The translations under genes and the position numbers were made by a program. Positions 8,520 through 17,309 of a DNA stretch of 64,000 nucleotides are shown piece by piece. This DNA comes from RYN-230 sp963711705 (lineage in GTDB: Bacteria > Actinomycetota > Actinomycetes > Streptosporangiales > Streptosporangiaceae), in NCBI GenBank assembly GCA_963711705.1, contig CAVQFM010000007.1, positions 186,001 through 250,000 on the forward strand, in the 5' to 3' direction. Numbering within the stretch: position 1 is the first letter of the stretch; the number at the start of each line of letters is the position of its first letter. The notes under the pieces were generated by a model. That model searched no databases. It was not told where the DNA came from and saw nothing but the letters and a program-made list of their open reading frames with translations.

Positions 8520-9365
8520 TCAGCAGCAGGCCACCTCGGGCGGCGAGGCCACGGCCGCGGAGCGCGGTCCTGACCACCGGCTCAGCGCCGGCTCCTTCAG
8601 GATCTCCACGCCGGTGAGCTCGGCGCATGAGGCCAGCAGATGGTCCTGCACGGACGGGCTGGCCGCGGCCGGGTGGAACGCGCGCGGCCGCTGGTGGTAG
8701 AAATACTGGCCGGTCACCAGCGCGGCCGGGTCGTCGCTGGTGGCCAGCCAGGCCTGGGTGACCGGGGCCTGGGACAGGTCGTCGGGCGCACCCGGGCCAC
8801 CCATCCTGGTCGCCACCCAGCCCGGCTCCAGCGCGTTGCTGAGCACGCCGGGCCAGCGGCGGGCCACCGCGAACGCGAGCACCACCACGAACAGCTTGGA
8901 GTCCGCGTAAGCCTGCGCACCGTTCCACGGCCGGCCCACCCACTGCAGGTCGGCGGAGTCGGGACTGCCCATCCGGTGCATCCCGGAACTGACGTAGACC
9001 AGCCGGCTGGGCGGCGTGATGAGCGCGGTCAGCAGGTAAGGCGCGAGCACGTTGATGGCGAACACGTGGCTGAGCCCGTCCTGGGTCTGGATCCGGGCCG
9101 GCTCCCGGTAGCCGACGCCCGCGTTGTGGATCACCGCGTCGAAGCGGCCTAGCTCGTTGGCCTGCCCGGCTACCTGCCGCATGCCCGCGATCATGGCCAG
9201 GTCACCGACGACCACGTGCGCCGCGGCGGGCAGCGCGGCGCGGGCGTCGGCCGCCCGGGCCTCGTTGCGCGCGTGCAGGGTCACCTCGTGCCCGCCCTCG
9301 GCGAGCAGGCGGCCGGCCATCAGGCCGAGACCGTCGGCTGATCCAGTGACCAGAACCCGGGCCAT
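8520..9365 (-). CDS. Short-chain dehydrogenase/reductase family protein
   Basis: NAD(P)-dependent oxidoreductase of 281 residues. The N-terminal Rossmann motif is 'VLVTGSADGLGLMAGRLLA', followed by 'VIHNAGVG' and the catalytic 'YADSK' with upstream serine in 'VYVSSGMHRM', close to the retinol-dehydrogenase-like/light-dependent protochlorophyllide type of SDR. The start at 9365 is chosen because GGAGGG lies 7 bases upstream and the frame extension to 9413 runs into the divergent promoter. The C-terminal 40 residues are unlike typical SDRs and may be disordered. Divergent from the ABC exporter. Substrate unknown. Confidence 0.82.
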   Translation of the reverse strand: MARVLVTGSADGLGLMAGRLLAEGGHEVTLHARNEARAADARAALPAAAHVVVGDLAMIAGMRQVAGQANELGRFDAVIHNAGVGYREPARIQTQDGLSHVFAINVLAPYLLTALITPPSRLVYVSSGMHRMGSPDSADLQWVGRPWNGAQAYADSKLFVVVLAFAVARRWPGVLSNALEPGWVATRMGGPGAPDDLSQAPVTQAWLATSDDPAALVTGQYFYHQRPRAFHPAAASPSVQDHLLASCAELTGVEILKEPALSRWSGPRSAAVASPPEVACC

Positions 9366-9400
9366 CAGCACTCCCTCCAGCTGACTAGGATGTGCACGCC

Positions 9401-10399
9401 ATGAGCACCGCACACATGCCGACCGGCACCACCGAGCGGCCCGAGGGCCGGCCGGACGCGGTCATCCATACCGAGGACCTCACCAAGGTCTACCCGGGAA
9501 CGGACTTCGCCGCAGTCGACCGGCTCAATCTGGACGTAGCGGCCGGTGAGATCTTCGGCCTGCTGGGGCCGAACGGGGCCGGCAAGACGACCACGGCCGG
9601 CATGCTGACCACCCGGGTGGTACCCACCTCGGGCCGGGCCTACCTGGCCGGGGTGGACGTCGCGGCCCACCCGGCGCTGGCCAAGCAGCTGAGCGGCATC
9701 GTGTCCCAGCAGAACACGCTGGACCGCCAGCTCACCGTGTGGGAGAACCTGTACTTCCACGGCCGGCTGTTCGGCATGGGGGCCAAGGCGTCCCGGCGGA
9801 CCGCCGACGAGCTGCTGGCCCAGTTCCAGCTGTCCAAGTGGGCCCAGGCGTCGGTGTACGCGCTGTCCGGGGGCATGGCCCAGCGGCTCATGGTGGCCCG
9901 GGCCATCTTCCACCGCCCGTCCGTGCTGTTCCTCGACGAGCCGACCGCCGGGCTCGACCCGCAGAGCCGGCTGGCCCTGTGGGATCTGCTCGGCGAGCTG
10001 CACCGCAGTGGCCAGACCATCCTGCTCACCACGCACTACATGGAAGAGGCGGACCAGCTGTGTGACCGGGTGGCCATCATGGACCACGGCCGCATCCTGG
10101 CGCTGGACACCCCGGCCGCGCTGAAGCAGAGCGTGCAGGCCGACACGGTGGTCACGGTCAAGACGGCCGGGGACACCGCCCGGCTGGCCGAGCTGCTCAG
10201 CCAGGAAGTGGCCGGGGTGACCCGCACCCGGCAGATCGACGGCGGGCTCCAGCTGCACATGCAGGGCACCGACCGGCTGGTGCCGCGCATCGTGCTGGCC
10301 GCCGAGCGCGGCGGGTTCGACCTGGTCGACCTGTCCGTCGCCGAGCCCAGCCTGGAGACGGTGTTCATCAACCTGACCGGGAAGGAGCTGCGCGACTGA
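9401..10399 (+). CDS. ABC transporter ATP-binding protein, DrrA-type exporter
   Basis: ATPase subunit (332 residues) of a two-gene ABC-2 exporter of the daunorubicin-resistance DrrAB type. Visible motifs in order: Walker A 'GPNGAGKTTT', Q-loop 'VSQQNTL', signature 'LSGGMAQRL', Walker B 'VLFLDEPTAGLD', and the switch histidine in 'TTHYMEEAD'. The C-terminal DUF4162-like extension follows. A TAGGAT hexamer (9386-9391) sits 9 bases before the ATG, so the mRNA may be almost leaderless; an in-frame GTG at 9392 is less likely. Its stop overlaps the permease start (TGATG). Exported compound unknown; drugs or lipids are typical. Confidence 0.9.
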   Translation: MSTAHMPTGTTERPEGRPDAVIHTEDLTKVYPGTDFAAVDRLNLDVAAGEIFGLLGPNGAGKTTTAGMLTTRVVPTSGRAYLAGVDVAAHPALAKQLSGIVSQQNTLDRQLTVWENLYFHGRLFGMGAKASRRTADELLAQFQLSKWAQASVYALSGGMAQRLMVARAIFHRPSVLFLDEPTAGLDPQSRLALWDLLGELHRSGQTILLTTHYMEEADQLCDRVAIMDHGRILALDTPAALKQSVQADTVVTVKTAGDTARLAELLSQEVAGVTRTRQIDGGLQLHMQGTDRLVPRIVLAAERGGFDLVDLSVAEPSLETVFINLTGKELRD

Positions 10400-11280
10400 T
10401 GACCACCTCGCTGACCCCAGCCGCCCCGGCCCAGCGGATTGGCGGCGGGCCCACCCGGTCGGTCGCCGCGGCCAGCTGGACCGCGCTCGGCGCGCTCATG
10501 CTGCGGGACCTGGTCGTGCTGCGCAAGCACCTGTGGGAGTTCGTGCTGCGCACGATCATCCAGCCGTTCCTGCTGTGCTTCGTGTTCCTGTTCGTGTTCC
10601 CCAAGATCGGCCAGGGCATCGGCGGGCACACCACCGGGGCCGAGTCCGCGTTCGCCACCATCCTGGTGCCCGGGGTGGTCGGCATCTCGGTGATGTTCCA
10701 GGGCGTGCAGTCCATCGCGCTGGCCATGGCCCAGGAGTTCGGCTTCACCCGGGAGATCGAGGACCGGGTGCAGGCCCCCTGCCCGATCTGGCTGGTGGCC
10801 GTGGCCAAGGTGCTGTCCGGGGCGGCCCAGGGCGTGCTGTCCGCGATCATCGTGCTGCCGATGGCCTCGGTGGTGCACGCGCCCGGGGTGCACGCCCACC
10901 TGTCGCTGCACTGGTGGATCATTGTCACGTTCGTGCCGCTGGCCAGCGTGGCCATGGCCGGGCTGGGGCTGCTCCTGGGCACCAGCTTCGAGCCGCGCAA
11001 CATCGGGCTGATGTTCGGCTTCATCATCCTGCCGATCACGTTCCTGGGCGGCACCTACTACTCGTGGACCCGGCTCGCGCCGGTGACGCTGGGCGGCTGG
11101 CACTGGCTGCAGACGCTGGTGCTGATCAACCCGCTCATCTACGTGAACGAGGGGATGCGGGCCGCGTTCACCGAAGCGCCGCACCTGCCGCTGTACGTGA
11201 TCTACCCGGTGGTGATCGCGTTCGGCGCGGTGTTCCTGGCCATCGGGCTGCGTAACTTCCGGCGCCGGGTGCTGTCCTGA
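10399..11280 (+). CDS. ABC-2 type permease, DrrB-type exporter
   Basis: Membrane partner of the preceding ATPase; 293 residues with six predicted hydrophobic helices starting near residue 45 ('IIQPFLLCFVFLFVFP'). It carries the ABC-2 loop 'VQAPCPIWLVAVAKVLSGA' and the downstream helix pair around 'NIGLMFGFIILPITFLGG', a region well conserved in DrrB-like proteins. The ATG overlaps the ATPase stop by one base, indicating translational coupling. It converges on the VOC gene with only 20 bases between them, which include the palindrome TGACCGGTCA. Confidence 0.9.
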   Translation: MTTSLTPAAPAQRIGGGPTRSVAAASWTALGALMLRDLVVLRKHLWEFVLRTIIQPFLLCFVFLFVFPKIGQGIGGHTTGAESAFATILVPGVVGISVMFQGVQSIALAMAQEFGFTREIEDRVQAPCPIWLVAVAKVLSGAAQGVLSAIIVLPMASVVHAPGVHAHLSLHWWIIVTFVPLASVAMAGLGLLLGTSFEPRNIGLMFGFIILPITFLGGTYYSWTRLAPVTLGGWHWLQTLVLINPLIYVNEGMRAAFTEAPHLPLYVIYPVVIAFGAVFLAIGLRNFRRRVLS

Positions 11281-11300
11281 CCGGTCAGTAGCGGGCCAGA

Positions 11301-12044
11301 TCAGACCGGCCATATCAGGCAGAATGGCTTGCCGGCCGGATCGGCGTAGACGCGCCAGTTCGGGCCGGCGCCGTCCAGCCGGGTGGCACCGATGCCGAGG
11401 ACGGCCCGTTCCGCCGCGTCCACGTCCTGGACGGTCACGTCGAGGTGGACCTGCTGCGGGTACGCCGGATCCGGCCAGCGCGGCGCGGTGTAGTGCTCCA
11501 CCTGCTGGAACATCACCGGCTGCGCGCCGTCTTCGCCGATCATGGCGACTCCGTCCGCCTGGTACGTCACCGGCTTGCCGAGCAGCTCCGCGTAGAAATG
11601 GCTCAGCGCCTTCGCGTCGGGGCAGTCCAGCATGACGCCCATCAGGGTGGTCCGCGGATCGTCCGGGTTGACGCACAGGTCGAACGGGTGGCCGGCCGGG
11701 TCGGCCAGCGTGTGCCACCGTTCGTTGCGGCGCAGCAGGCTGGCGCCGAGCTGCTGGGCGCGTTCCGCCGCCGCATCAATGTCCGGTACCCGGAAGTCGA
11801 GATGGGCCTGCTGCGGACGGTCCTGGTCCGGCCAGTGCGGCGGCACGTGGTCGGTGGCCCGTTGCAGGCCTATCCGCCAGCCGTCACCGGAGTCGATCGT
11901 GATCCAGTCGTCTTCGTCGTCGTCGGGGACGCGCCGCCAGCCGGCGAGCTGCTCGTAGAACGTGGCCAGGAGGTCGATGTCCGGGGCGTCCAGCGCCACG
12001 GCCCGCAGTGCGCCGATCGCCCGCCGGTGCGGTTCGGAGGTCAT
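11301..12044 (-). CDS. VOC superfamily protein with two glyoxalase-like domains
   Basis: 247 residues built of two vicinal-oxygen-chelate modules (about 10-125 and 130-247), each ending in the characteristic 'WRVYADPAGKPFCL' or 'WHTLADPAGHPFDL' strand. VOC proteins bind metals and act as dioxygenases, isomerases, or antibiotic-binding resistance proteins. The two-domain form without a full set of His/Glu ligands is common in actinomycetes as an uncharacterised family. The start ATG is preceded by CAGGAT and 7 bases (CGGGGAG), compatible with a leaderless mRNA or a weak ribosome site. No functional context. Confidence 0.82.
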   Translation of the reverse strand: MTSEPHRRAIGALRAVALDAPDIDLLATFYEQLAGWRRVPDDDEDDWITIDSGDGWRIGLQRATDHVPPHWPDQDRPQQAHLDFRVPDIDAAAERAQQLGASLLRRNERWHTLADPAGHPFDLCVNPDDPRTTLMGVMLDCPDAKALSHFYAELLGKPVTYQADGVAMIGEDGAQPVMFQQVEHYTAPRWPDPAYPQQVHLDVTVQDVDAAERAVLGIGATRLDGAGPNWRVYADPAGKPFCLIWPV

Positions 12045-12188
12045 CTCCCCGATCCTGCCGATCCCGGGGCCGGGCCGCCACCGGAAAACCGGCGCTGCTC
12101 TGGCCGACGAGCACGGCCAGCGGGCTCACGGGCTGATCACCCGCACCGCCGCCCAGGTCAACCCGGACCACGGCACGGGCGGCCCGGC

Positions 12189-13865
12189 TTAGCCCGGCCC
12201 GCCGGCCAGGGCCAGGCCGAGCGCGGCGGCGTGCCGGTGCCCGGCGGGTGGCCCGGCCAGGGTGGCGCCGACGTTCGCCCGTCCGGCGCTGACCCCGTCG
12301 GGCAGCGCCCGCAGCAGCACGCCGAGCAGCTCGTCGTCGCCGGCCGGGCCGCCGACGATCAGTACCTGGCGCAGGTCCCGGCCGAGCGTGCGCAGGGCAC
12401 GCAGCAGGTTGGCCGCGAACACCGCCTCCTTCAGCCGGAGGCGGATGGCCCGCCACTCGGCCGGGCTGTGCCCGCGGTCGAAGGGCAGCAGGCCGGCCGG
12501 GCCGGCCGCGGCCAGCATGCCGAGGACCGTGCCGTCGGCGGGCCGGTCCAGGAACCCGCGCTGGCCGTCCTCGGCCTCGAACTGCTGGCTGCCGGTGACC
12601 CGGACGCACGGGCCGCGCTTGACCCAGTCGGCCGCGGCCCGGGACAGGCCGAGCGTCTCCGCCACCGCCGCGGTGAGCAGTTCGCCCGCGCCCGCGGCGA
12701 CCACCTCGCCGTCCGGCGCGATCACGTCGATGGTGCCCGCGCCCACGTCGACCACCACGGCGTCGGGCCGCGCCCCGGGGCTGGTGCAGGCGCCCAGCCG
12801 GGCCGCGGCGGGCTCGGTGATCAGGCAGCGCACCGGGCAGCCCAGGATGCTGCCGAGCAGCCCCGCGTGGTCGGCGCCGGAGCCGAGCCGCTGCACGGAC
12901 GCGACCAGCGCGGTCCGTCCCACGCTGCCGCGGCGGGCGGTCGCGGTATCCGCCACCGCGGCCAGGTCCAGCGCGAACAGGTCGTCGGTGGGCGTCTGGC
13001 CGGCCGGGGTGCCCAGCGCGGTCACGCTGCCGACCGGCCAGCCGGGCAGCAGCGCGCAGGCGGCCCGGAGCGGGACGCTGCGGCCGCCGCTGACCACCCA
13101 CGGCTCGGCCACCCCGGCCACCGCCGCGGTGGCCACCCCGTCGAGCCCGACCACCGCGTTGGAGTAGTCGAGCAGGGAGCGGCTCAGGGTGACCGCATCG
13201 CCGGTCTCCTCGTCGCGGAGCCGCAGCCCGGCGCCCAGGGCCACCGGGTCGGTCAGCGTGGTGAGGGGCTGGCCGGGCCCGCGGACTTCCACCGCGAGCA
13301 GCGCACAGGATCCGGCCGCCGCCGTGTCCACCTGGTCGATCACGGGCAGCGGGGTATCCAGCCGGTTGGCGATGAGCACACCCTCGTCGCCCGCGGCGAG
13401 CACCGCACCGGCCGGTACCCCGGCCGCGAGCAGCGCCCGCACCCGGCCCGCCGCCTCCGCGTAGCCGAGCCCCGGCGGCACCAGCACCACCCGGGGTGGC
13501 CCCGGCTGCGCCGCGTCCACCCTGGCCTGGTCGAGCCATAGCGGGACGCCGATGCACGTCCCGGCGCCCCCTGGCGTGGCCACCCCGGCGGCCAGTACCC
13601 GGAGCCGGCCGGTTTGCGGCGGCACCGCCGGGACGGCCAGGGTGGCCGTGTCGGCGGCCCGCAGCGGGGCGATCCTGGCCTCGTCCACGGGCCGGCCCAG
13701 CCGCCGCTCGATCCGGTGGACCAGTGCGGCCGCGCCGCGCACGGATTCCGGTGACCCCTTGCGGCCCCGGGTGGGCAGCCGGCCGGTGCCGAGCAGCCGC
13801 CCGCCGTCCAGCACGGCCACCTCGGTGGTGGCATTGCCGACGTCCACCCCGGCAATCACCGTCAT
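12189..13865 (-). CDS. Diol/glycerol dehydratase reactivase large subunit (DdrA/PduG type)
   Basis: ATP-dependent chaperone-like factor (558 residues) that releases damaged cobalamin from the dehydratase. It has an actin/Hsp70-like ATPase start 'VIAGVDVGNATTEVAVLDGG', a second phosphate motif 'VVVDVGAGTIDVIAP', and the swivelling middle region typical of DdrA/PduG. It is somewhat shorter than the roughly 610 residues of enterobacterial homologues. The start at 13865 overlaps the small-subunit stop by 4 bases; the longer frame to 13922 is not homologous. It is the last gene of the BMC operon. No small reactivase subunit (DdrB/PduH) is seen after it, which is unusual but occurs in actinobacteria. 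Confidence 0.88.
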   Translation of the reverse strand: MTVIAGVDVGNATTEVAVLDGGRLLGTGRLPTRGRKGSPESVRGAAALVHRIERRLGRPVDEARIAPLRAADTATLAVPAVPPQTGRLRVLAAGVATPGGAGTCIGVPLWLDQARVDAAQPGPPRVVLVPPGLGYAEAAGRVRALLAAGVPAGAVLAAGDEGVLIANRLDTPLPVIDQVDTAAAGSCALLAVEVRGPGQPLTTLTDPVALGAGLRLRDEETGDAVTLSRSLLDYSNAVVGLDGVATAAVAGVAEPWVVSGGRSVPLRAACALLPGWPVGSVTALGTPAGQTPTDDLFALDLAAVADTATARRGSVGRTALVASVQRLGSGADHAGLLGSILGCPVRCLITEPAAARLGACTSPGARPDAVVVDVGAGTIDVIAPDGEVVAAGAGELLTAAVAETLGLSRAAADWVKRGPCVRVTGSQQFEAEDGQRGFLDRPADGTVLGMLAAAGPAGLLPFDRGHSPAEWRAIRLRLKEAVFAANLLRALRTLGRDLRQVLIVGGPAGDDELLGVLLRALPDGVSAGRANVGATLAGPPAGHRHAAALGLALAGGPG

Positions 13866-14224
13866 GCGGTGAGCCCGCGGCTGGTGTAGATCTCGGCCGC
13901 CTCGGTGAGCAGGGCCGCGCACCGGGGCAGCCCGCGCTCGGTGAGCGACGCGGCCAGCGCGGTCAGCTGCTGCGCGGTGGACCGGCCCGGCCGCAGCGCC
14001 TCGTAGATGGCCAGTACCTCGTCGTCACCGAGCGCGGTCAGTTCCGCTGCCCGGCGCAGGTTCTCGGCCAGCTGCGGGTTGCCATGCGCCTGCGCCACCG
14101 CGGCCTGCCGGTGCAGCGTGTCCGGATGGATCCGCAGGTCGGGCAGGCCGATCTCGCCGCGGCGGACCGCCTCCAGGGTCAGCTCGCTGACCGGGCGGCC
14201 GGACAGGCCGCGCACGCCGGTCAC
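13862..14224 (-). CDS. Diol dehydratase small subunit (PduE type)
   Basis: Gamma subunit (120 residues) of the adenosylcobalamin-dependent diol/glycerol dehydratase. Diagnostic stretches are 'DLRIHPDTLHRQAAVAQ', 'NLRRAAELTALGDDEVL' and 'IYEALRPGRSTAQQL'. Compared with Salmonella PduE (about 173 residues) it lacks the N-terminal extension that carries a microcompartment-targeting helix; the sequence starts almost at the conserved 'LTLEAV' core. GTG start overlapping the stop of the large subunit (GTGA) shows tight coupling. The absence of the extension suggests the dehydratase is not encapsulated through this subunit. Confidence 0.88.
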   Translation of the reverse strand: MTGVRGLSGRPVSELTLEAVRRGEIGLPDLRIHPDTLHRQAAVAQAHGNPQLAENLRRAAELTALGDDEVLAIYEALRPGRSTAQQLTALAASLTERGLPRCAALLTEAAEIYTSRGLTA

Positions 14225-16476
14225 TGGAGCCCCTCGCGGGACAGCTCCTCGGCCGGCGCCCCGGGCCGCACCCAGCCGCGTTCCAGCGCCATCAGCGCGA
14301 TGACCGTGGTGTGGTACCGGGCCTCGATGGCCTCGTCGTTGTACGGGTTGCGGGCCGGGTCCGGGGTGCCGCCCTTGGCGTGCCGCGCGGCGTTCGCGCC
14401 GAGCAGCCGGTACAGCTGCGGGGTGACCGCCGGGGCCACCGAGTACAGCTCCAGGTTGGCCAGCGGGGCGAGGTCACGGCGGTGGATCAGCGCGGTCCCC
14501 TTGCCCTGCAGGCCGATGCCGATCCCGGAGCCGGCCAGCCGGGCGGCGGCCAGCCCGATCCGGCCGAGGTCCACGGTGTCGCTGAACCGCACCACCCGGC
14601 CGGTGCAGCCTTCCTCTTCCAGTCCGGCGAGCAGTTCGCCGAGCACCTCGGGCACGGTGAGCCCGGACAGCGTGCGCCACACGTCCCGGCCGATGGACGG
14701 CGACACCCCGATCACCACGTCCCGGGGATCCTGGCCGGGGTGCGCCGGCCCAGCCGGGGCCAGCATCAGCTGCGCCGCCTGGGCCTGCTCGGCGCGCAGG
14801 TCCTCGACCCCGCGGGCCTGGCGGATATCGTCGATCTCGGCCTGCCGGGGCGGCGACGGCGCATAGCCAGTGCCCGGGCCCGCGTAGTCGTTGGGGTCGG
14901 TGACCAGCGACAGCACCCGGAGCTGCTCATCGAAGATCGCGGCGGTCTGCAGGTAGTCGCCGGACAGCCGGGCCTGCGTCATGTCCATGATCCGTTCCGC
15001 TTCGGCCTCGTAGCCCGTCTCGTCCAGCGCGGCCACGATGTCCACCACGGTCAGGCCGCCCTCGCGGATCGCGTGCGCCGCGCTGAGCACGGCCAGCGTG
15101 TCGGTTTCCCCCAGGTCCTTGGACCCGGCCGCGTCCACGGCCAGGCCGACGTGCGCGTCGGTGAAGTCGGCCAGCCCGAGGTGCCGGTACACCGCCCGGC
15201 ACGCCTGCGCCGCGTGCCAGCGCAGCTCGCCGATCTCGCTGGCGGGCACGGTGCGCAGCCCGCCGTCCACCCCCCAGTCGCGCTGCATGGCCAGGAAGTC
15301 GTCGATGTCCTCGGCGTTGAAGTTGCTCGGCCCGAACATGTTGTCGTACCGCTGGATGCTGCCGAACCCGCTGAACACGAAGTCCGACCCGGCCAGCACG
15401 ATGGGCAGGGTGCGGGAGGTCCGGCGCATGTCCGACTCGCTCATCAGCGCGTCATTGCCGGAGCAGGACTCCAGGTTGCGCATCATCACCATCAGGTTCT
15501 CGGCCATCAGCTCGCGCAGCCCGCCGGGCACCGACGCGGCCACGCTCGCCCCGTCGATGCCGCCGTTCTGCACCCCCTGGGCGCCGATGGCCCGGGCCAG
15601 CGCGACGCACCGGGCCTCCAGGTACAGCATGGACTTGCCCTCGGCGCCGGCCATCAGCACCTCGGCCCCGGCCCCGGAAGACACCCGCATCTTCATCCCG
15701 CGGGAGGCGTAGGCGGAGGTCAGGAACGCCTTCGACCAGGGGGTGTCGTCCCCGTCGGTGAAGACCTGCTCGGTGCCGTAGAGCGAGACCGTCTCGGCGT
15801 ACGAGGTGAGCCCGCGCATGCCCAGCTCGAGTTCCAGCGCCTCCTCCACCGAGCACTGGATGAGCACGCCCTGGGCCGCCACCGCGGCGCCAATCAGGCA
15901 GGCCACCGCGTTGCTCGGCGCGTCGGCGAGGACCGGGACGGTGGTCTCGATCTCCCGGAAACCGAACGCGGCGGCGGTGGCCGCGTCGGCGGCCAGCAGC
16001 AGCGGGTCATCCAGCCGGTTGGTGACGTGGGCCTGGTTGCTCGGCGTGCGCCGGCCGCGCAGCTTGGTCATGGCCAGGCCCAGCTCGGCGGGCCGCAGCA
16101 GGGCCAGCACCCGGGCCAGCTTGGCCGGGGTGGCGCCAGCGCTCAGCCGGATGATCTCATCCCGGGGCACGTCCGGGCTGACCATCCGCCGGGCGAACTC
16201 GATGTCCGGCACGGCCATGGCCTCCTCGGCCACTGCCAGGTCGAGCCCGTGCCGGGCGATGTAGGCGTCGATGGAATCGAAGGCACCCGCCGCCACGGCG
16301 TCCATTTCCACCACCCGCCCGGCGGAGATCACCAGGCTCGGCTCGGGATCATCCGGTGAGCGCAGGGCGATCAGGCCGAGCCCGGGATCCTCCACGGCGA
16401 AGCCGTCCAGGTTGACGCGCTGCCGGTCCATGAACCGGATCCGGCCTACCGGCTGGCCGCTGACGGGTTCAGGCAT
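14221..16476 (-). CDS. Adenosylcobalamin-dependent diol/glycerol dehydratase, fused large and medium subunits
   Basis: 751-residue protein combining PduC-like (about 1-575) and PduD-like (about 590-751) subunits. It should convert 1,2-propanediol to propionaldehyde or glycerol to 3-hydroxypropionaldehyde by a radical mechanism. Active-site segments are present: 'NQAHVTNRLDDP', 'REIETTVP', 'LTSYAETVSLYGTE', 'GVQNGGIDG' and 'CSGNDALMSESD'. The medium part has 'DVVIGVSPS', 'SGIGIGLQGKGTALIHR' and 'LANLELYSVAP'. The junction is a short Ala/Pro linker rather than a clear targeting helix. ATG with AAAGGAG upstream. It follows the regulator gene by 22 bases on the same strand. No adenosyltransferase gene is in the window. 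Confidence 0.92.
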   Translation of the reverse strand: MPEPVSGQPVGRIRFMDRQRVNLDGFAVEDPGLGLIALRSPDDPEPSLVISAGRVVEMDAVAAGAFDSIDAYIARHGLDLAVAEEAMAVPDIEFARRMVSPDVPRDEIIRLSAGATPAKLARVLALLRPAELGLAMTKLRGRRTPSNQAHVTNRLDDPLLLAADAATAAAFGFREIETTVPVLADAPSNAVACLIGAAVAAQGVLIQCSVEEALELELGMRGLTSYAETVSLYGTEQVFTDGDDTPWSKAFLTSAYASRGMKMRVSSGAGAEVLMAGAEGKSMLYLEARCVALARAIGAQGVQNGGIDGASVAASVPGGLRELMAENLMVMMRNLESCSGNDALMSESDMRRTSRTLPIVLAGSDFVFSGFGSIQRYDNMFGPSNFNAEDIDDFLAMQRDWGVDGGLRTVPASEIGELRWHAAQACRAVYRHLGLADFTDAHVGLAVDAAGSKDLGETDTLAVLSAAHAIREGGLTVVDIVAALDETGYEAEAERIMDMTQARLSGDYLQTAAIFDEQLRVLSLVTDPNDYAGPGTGYAPSPPRQAEIDDIRQARGVEDLRAEQAQAAQLMLAPAGPAHPGQDPRDVVIGVSPSIGRDVWRTLSGLTVPEVLGELLAGLEEEGCTGRVVRFSDTVDLGRIGLAAARLAGSGIGIGLQGKGTALIHRRDLAPLANLELYSVAPAVTPQLYRLLGANAARHAKGGTPDPARNPYNDEAIEARYHTTVIALMALERGWVRPGAPAEELSREGLQ

Positions 16477-16498
16477 GCCGGGCTCCTTTCGCCGCTGC

Positions 16499-17309
16499 TC
16501 AGATCGCGCTTTGCGGGCGCAGCTCGATCACCCGGCCGCCACCCGGCTCGGCCTGGCTGGCGCCGGTCTCACCGGGGGTGCGGACCACGATCCGGATCCG
16601 GTCGCCGCGGAACAGGTCCTGGGAGAACTCGAACGGCGCACCGTCCGCGTCGCTGGTGGTCCGGGTGATGGCCAGCAGCGGCGACCCCGGCCGGCACGTC
16701 CAGCACCTGGGCTTCGTCCGGCGACGCGGTGACCACCTCGATCCGCTCCACCGCCTCGGCCGGGCGGGTGCCGAAGTGCTCGTCGAGCAGCTCGTAGACC
16801 GAGCCGCCGAGCGGCAGTTCGAGCAGCCCGAGAAACCGGTCCGCGGGGAACCGGGCGTGCTCCACCACGATCGGGCTGCCATCGGCCAGCCGGATCCGGT
16901 TGAGGTCGACGACCAGGTCGCCGGGGCGCAGGCCGAGCGCCCGGGCGACCGGCTCGTCCGCGGCGGACAGCCCGGCGCTGAGCACCCGGGTGCCGGCCAC
17001 CACGCCCTGGCTGCGCAGCAGGGCGGGCACCCCGACGACCCGGGAGGTGTCCCGCTCGATCTTGTCCTGGCTGACGAAGGTGCCGCCGCCGCGCCCGGGC
17101 ACCCGGCGGACCACGCCACTGTCCGCCAGCACCGCCAGGGCCTGGCGCAGCGTGGCCCGGCTCACCCCGAGGTCGGCGGCGAGCGCGCGCTCCGCGCCGA
17201 GCCGCTGCCCGGGCCGCAGCTGCCCGGCGGAGATCCGTTCGGCCAGCGCCCGGCGCACGTCGTCGGGGGTGCGCCCGCCGGCCGCGGCGCCGGTCACCTT
17301 GCCCGTCAT
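16499..17309 (-). pseudogene. GntR family regulator (HutC/UTRA type), frameshifted in this sequence
   Basis: Likely local regulator of the microcompartment operon. Residues 1-80 form the winged helix ('GQRLGAERALAADLGVSRA', then 'GRGGGTFVSQDK'), followed by a UTRA ligand-binding domain. In frame from ATG 17309 the protein reads to 'EAQVLDVPAG' and then degenerates. The expected continuation 'SPLLAITRTTSDADG' and the end of the domain continue in another frame to the TGA at 16499. Removing one base from the CCCC run at 16685-16688 restores a 269-residue protein. Either a sequence error or a real null mutation. The start codon overlaps the SDR stop by one base. Related GntR genes sit beside amino-alcohol dehydrogenase genes in Rhodococcus. 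Confidence 0.82.

Noticed and set aside
12045..12188. Plus-strand frame ending at 12192 between the VOC and reactivase genes
   Set aside because: Short, no start with a ribosome site, no recognisable residues.
13496..16359. Long plus-strand frames across the diol dehydratase genes
   Set aside because: Low-complexity Arg/Pro/Gly-rich translations; the minus strand encodes clear enzyme subunits.
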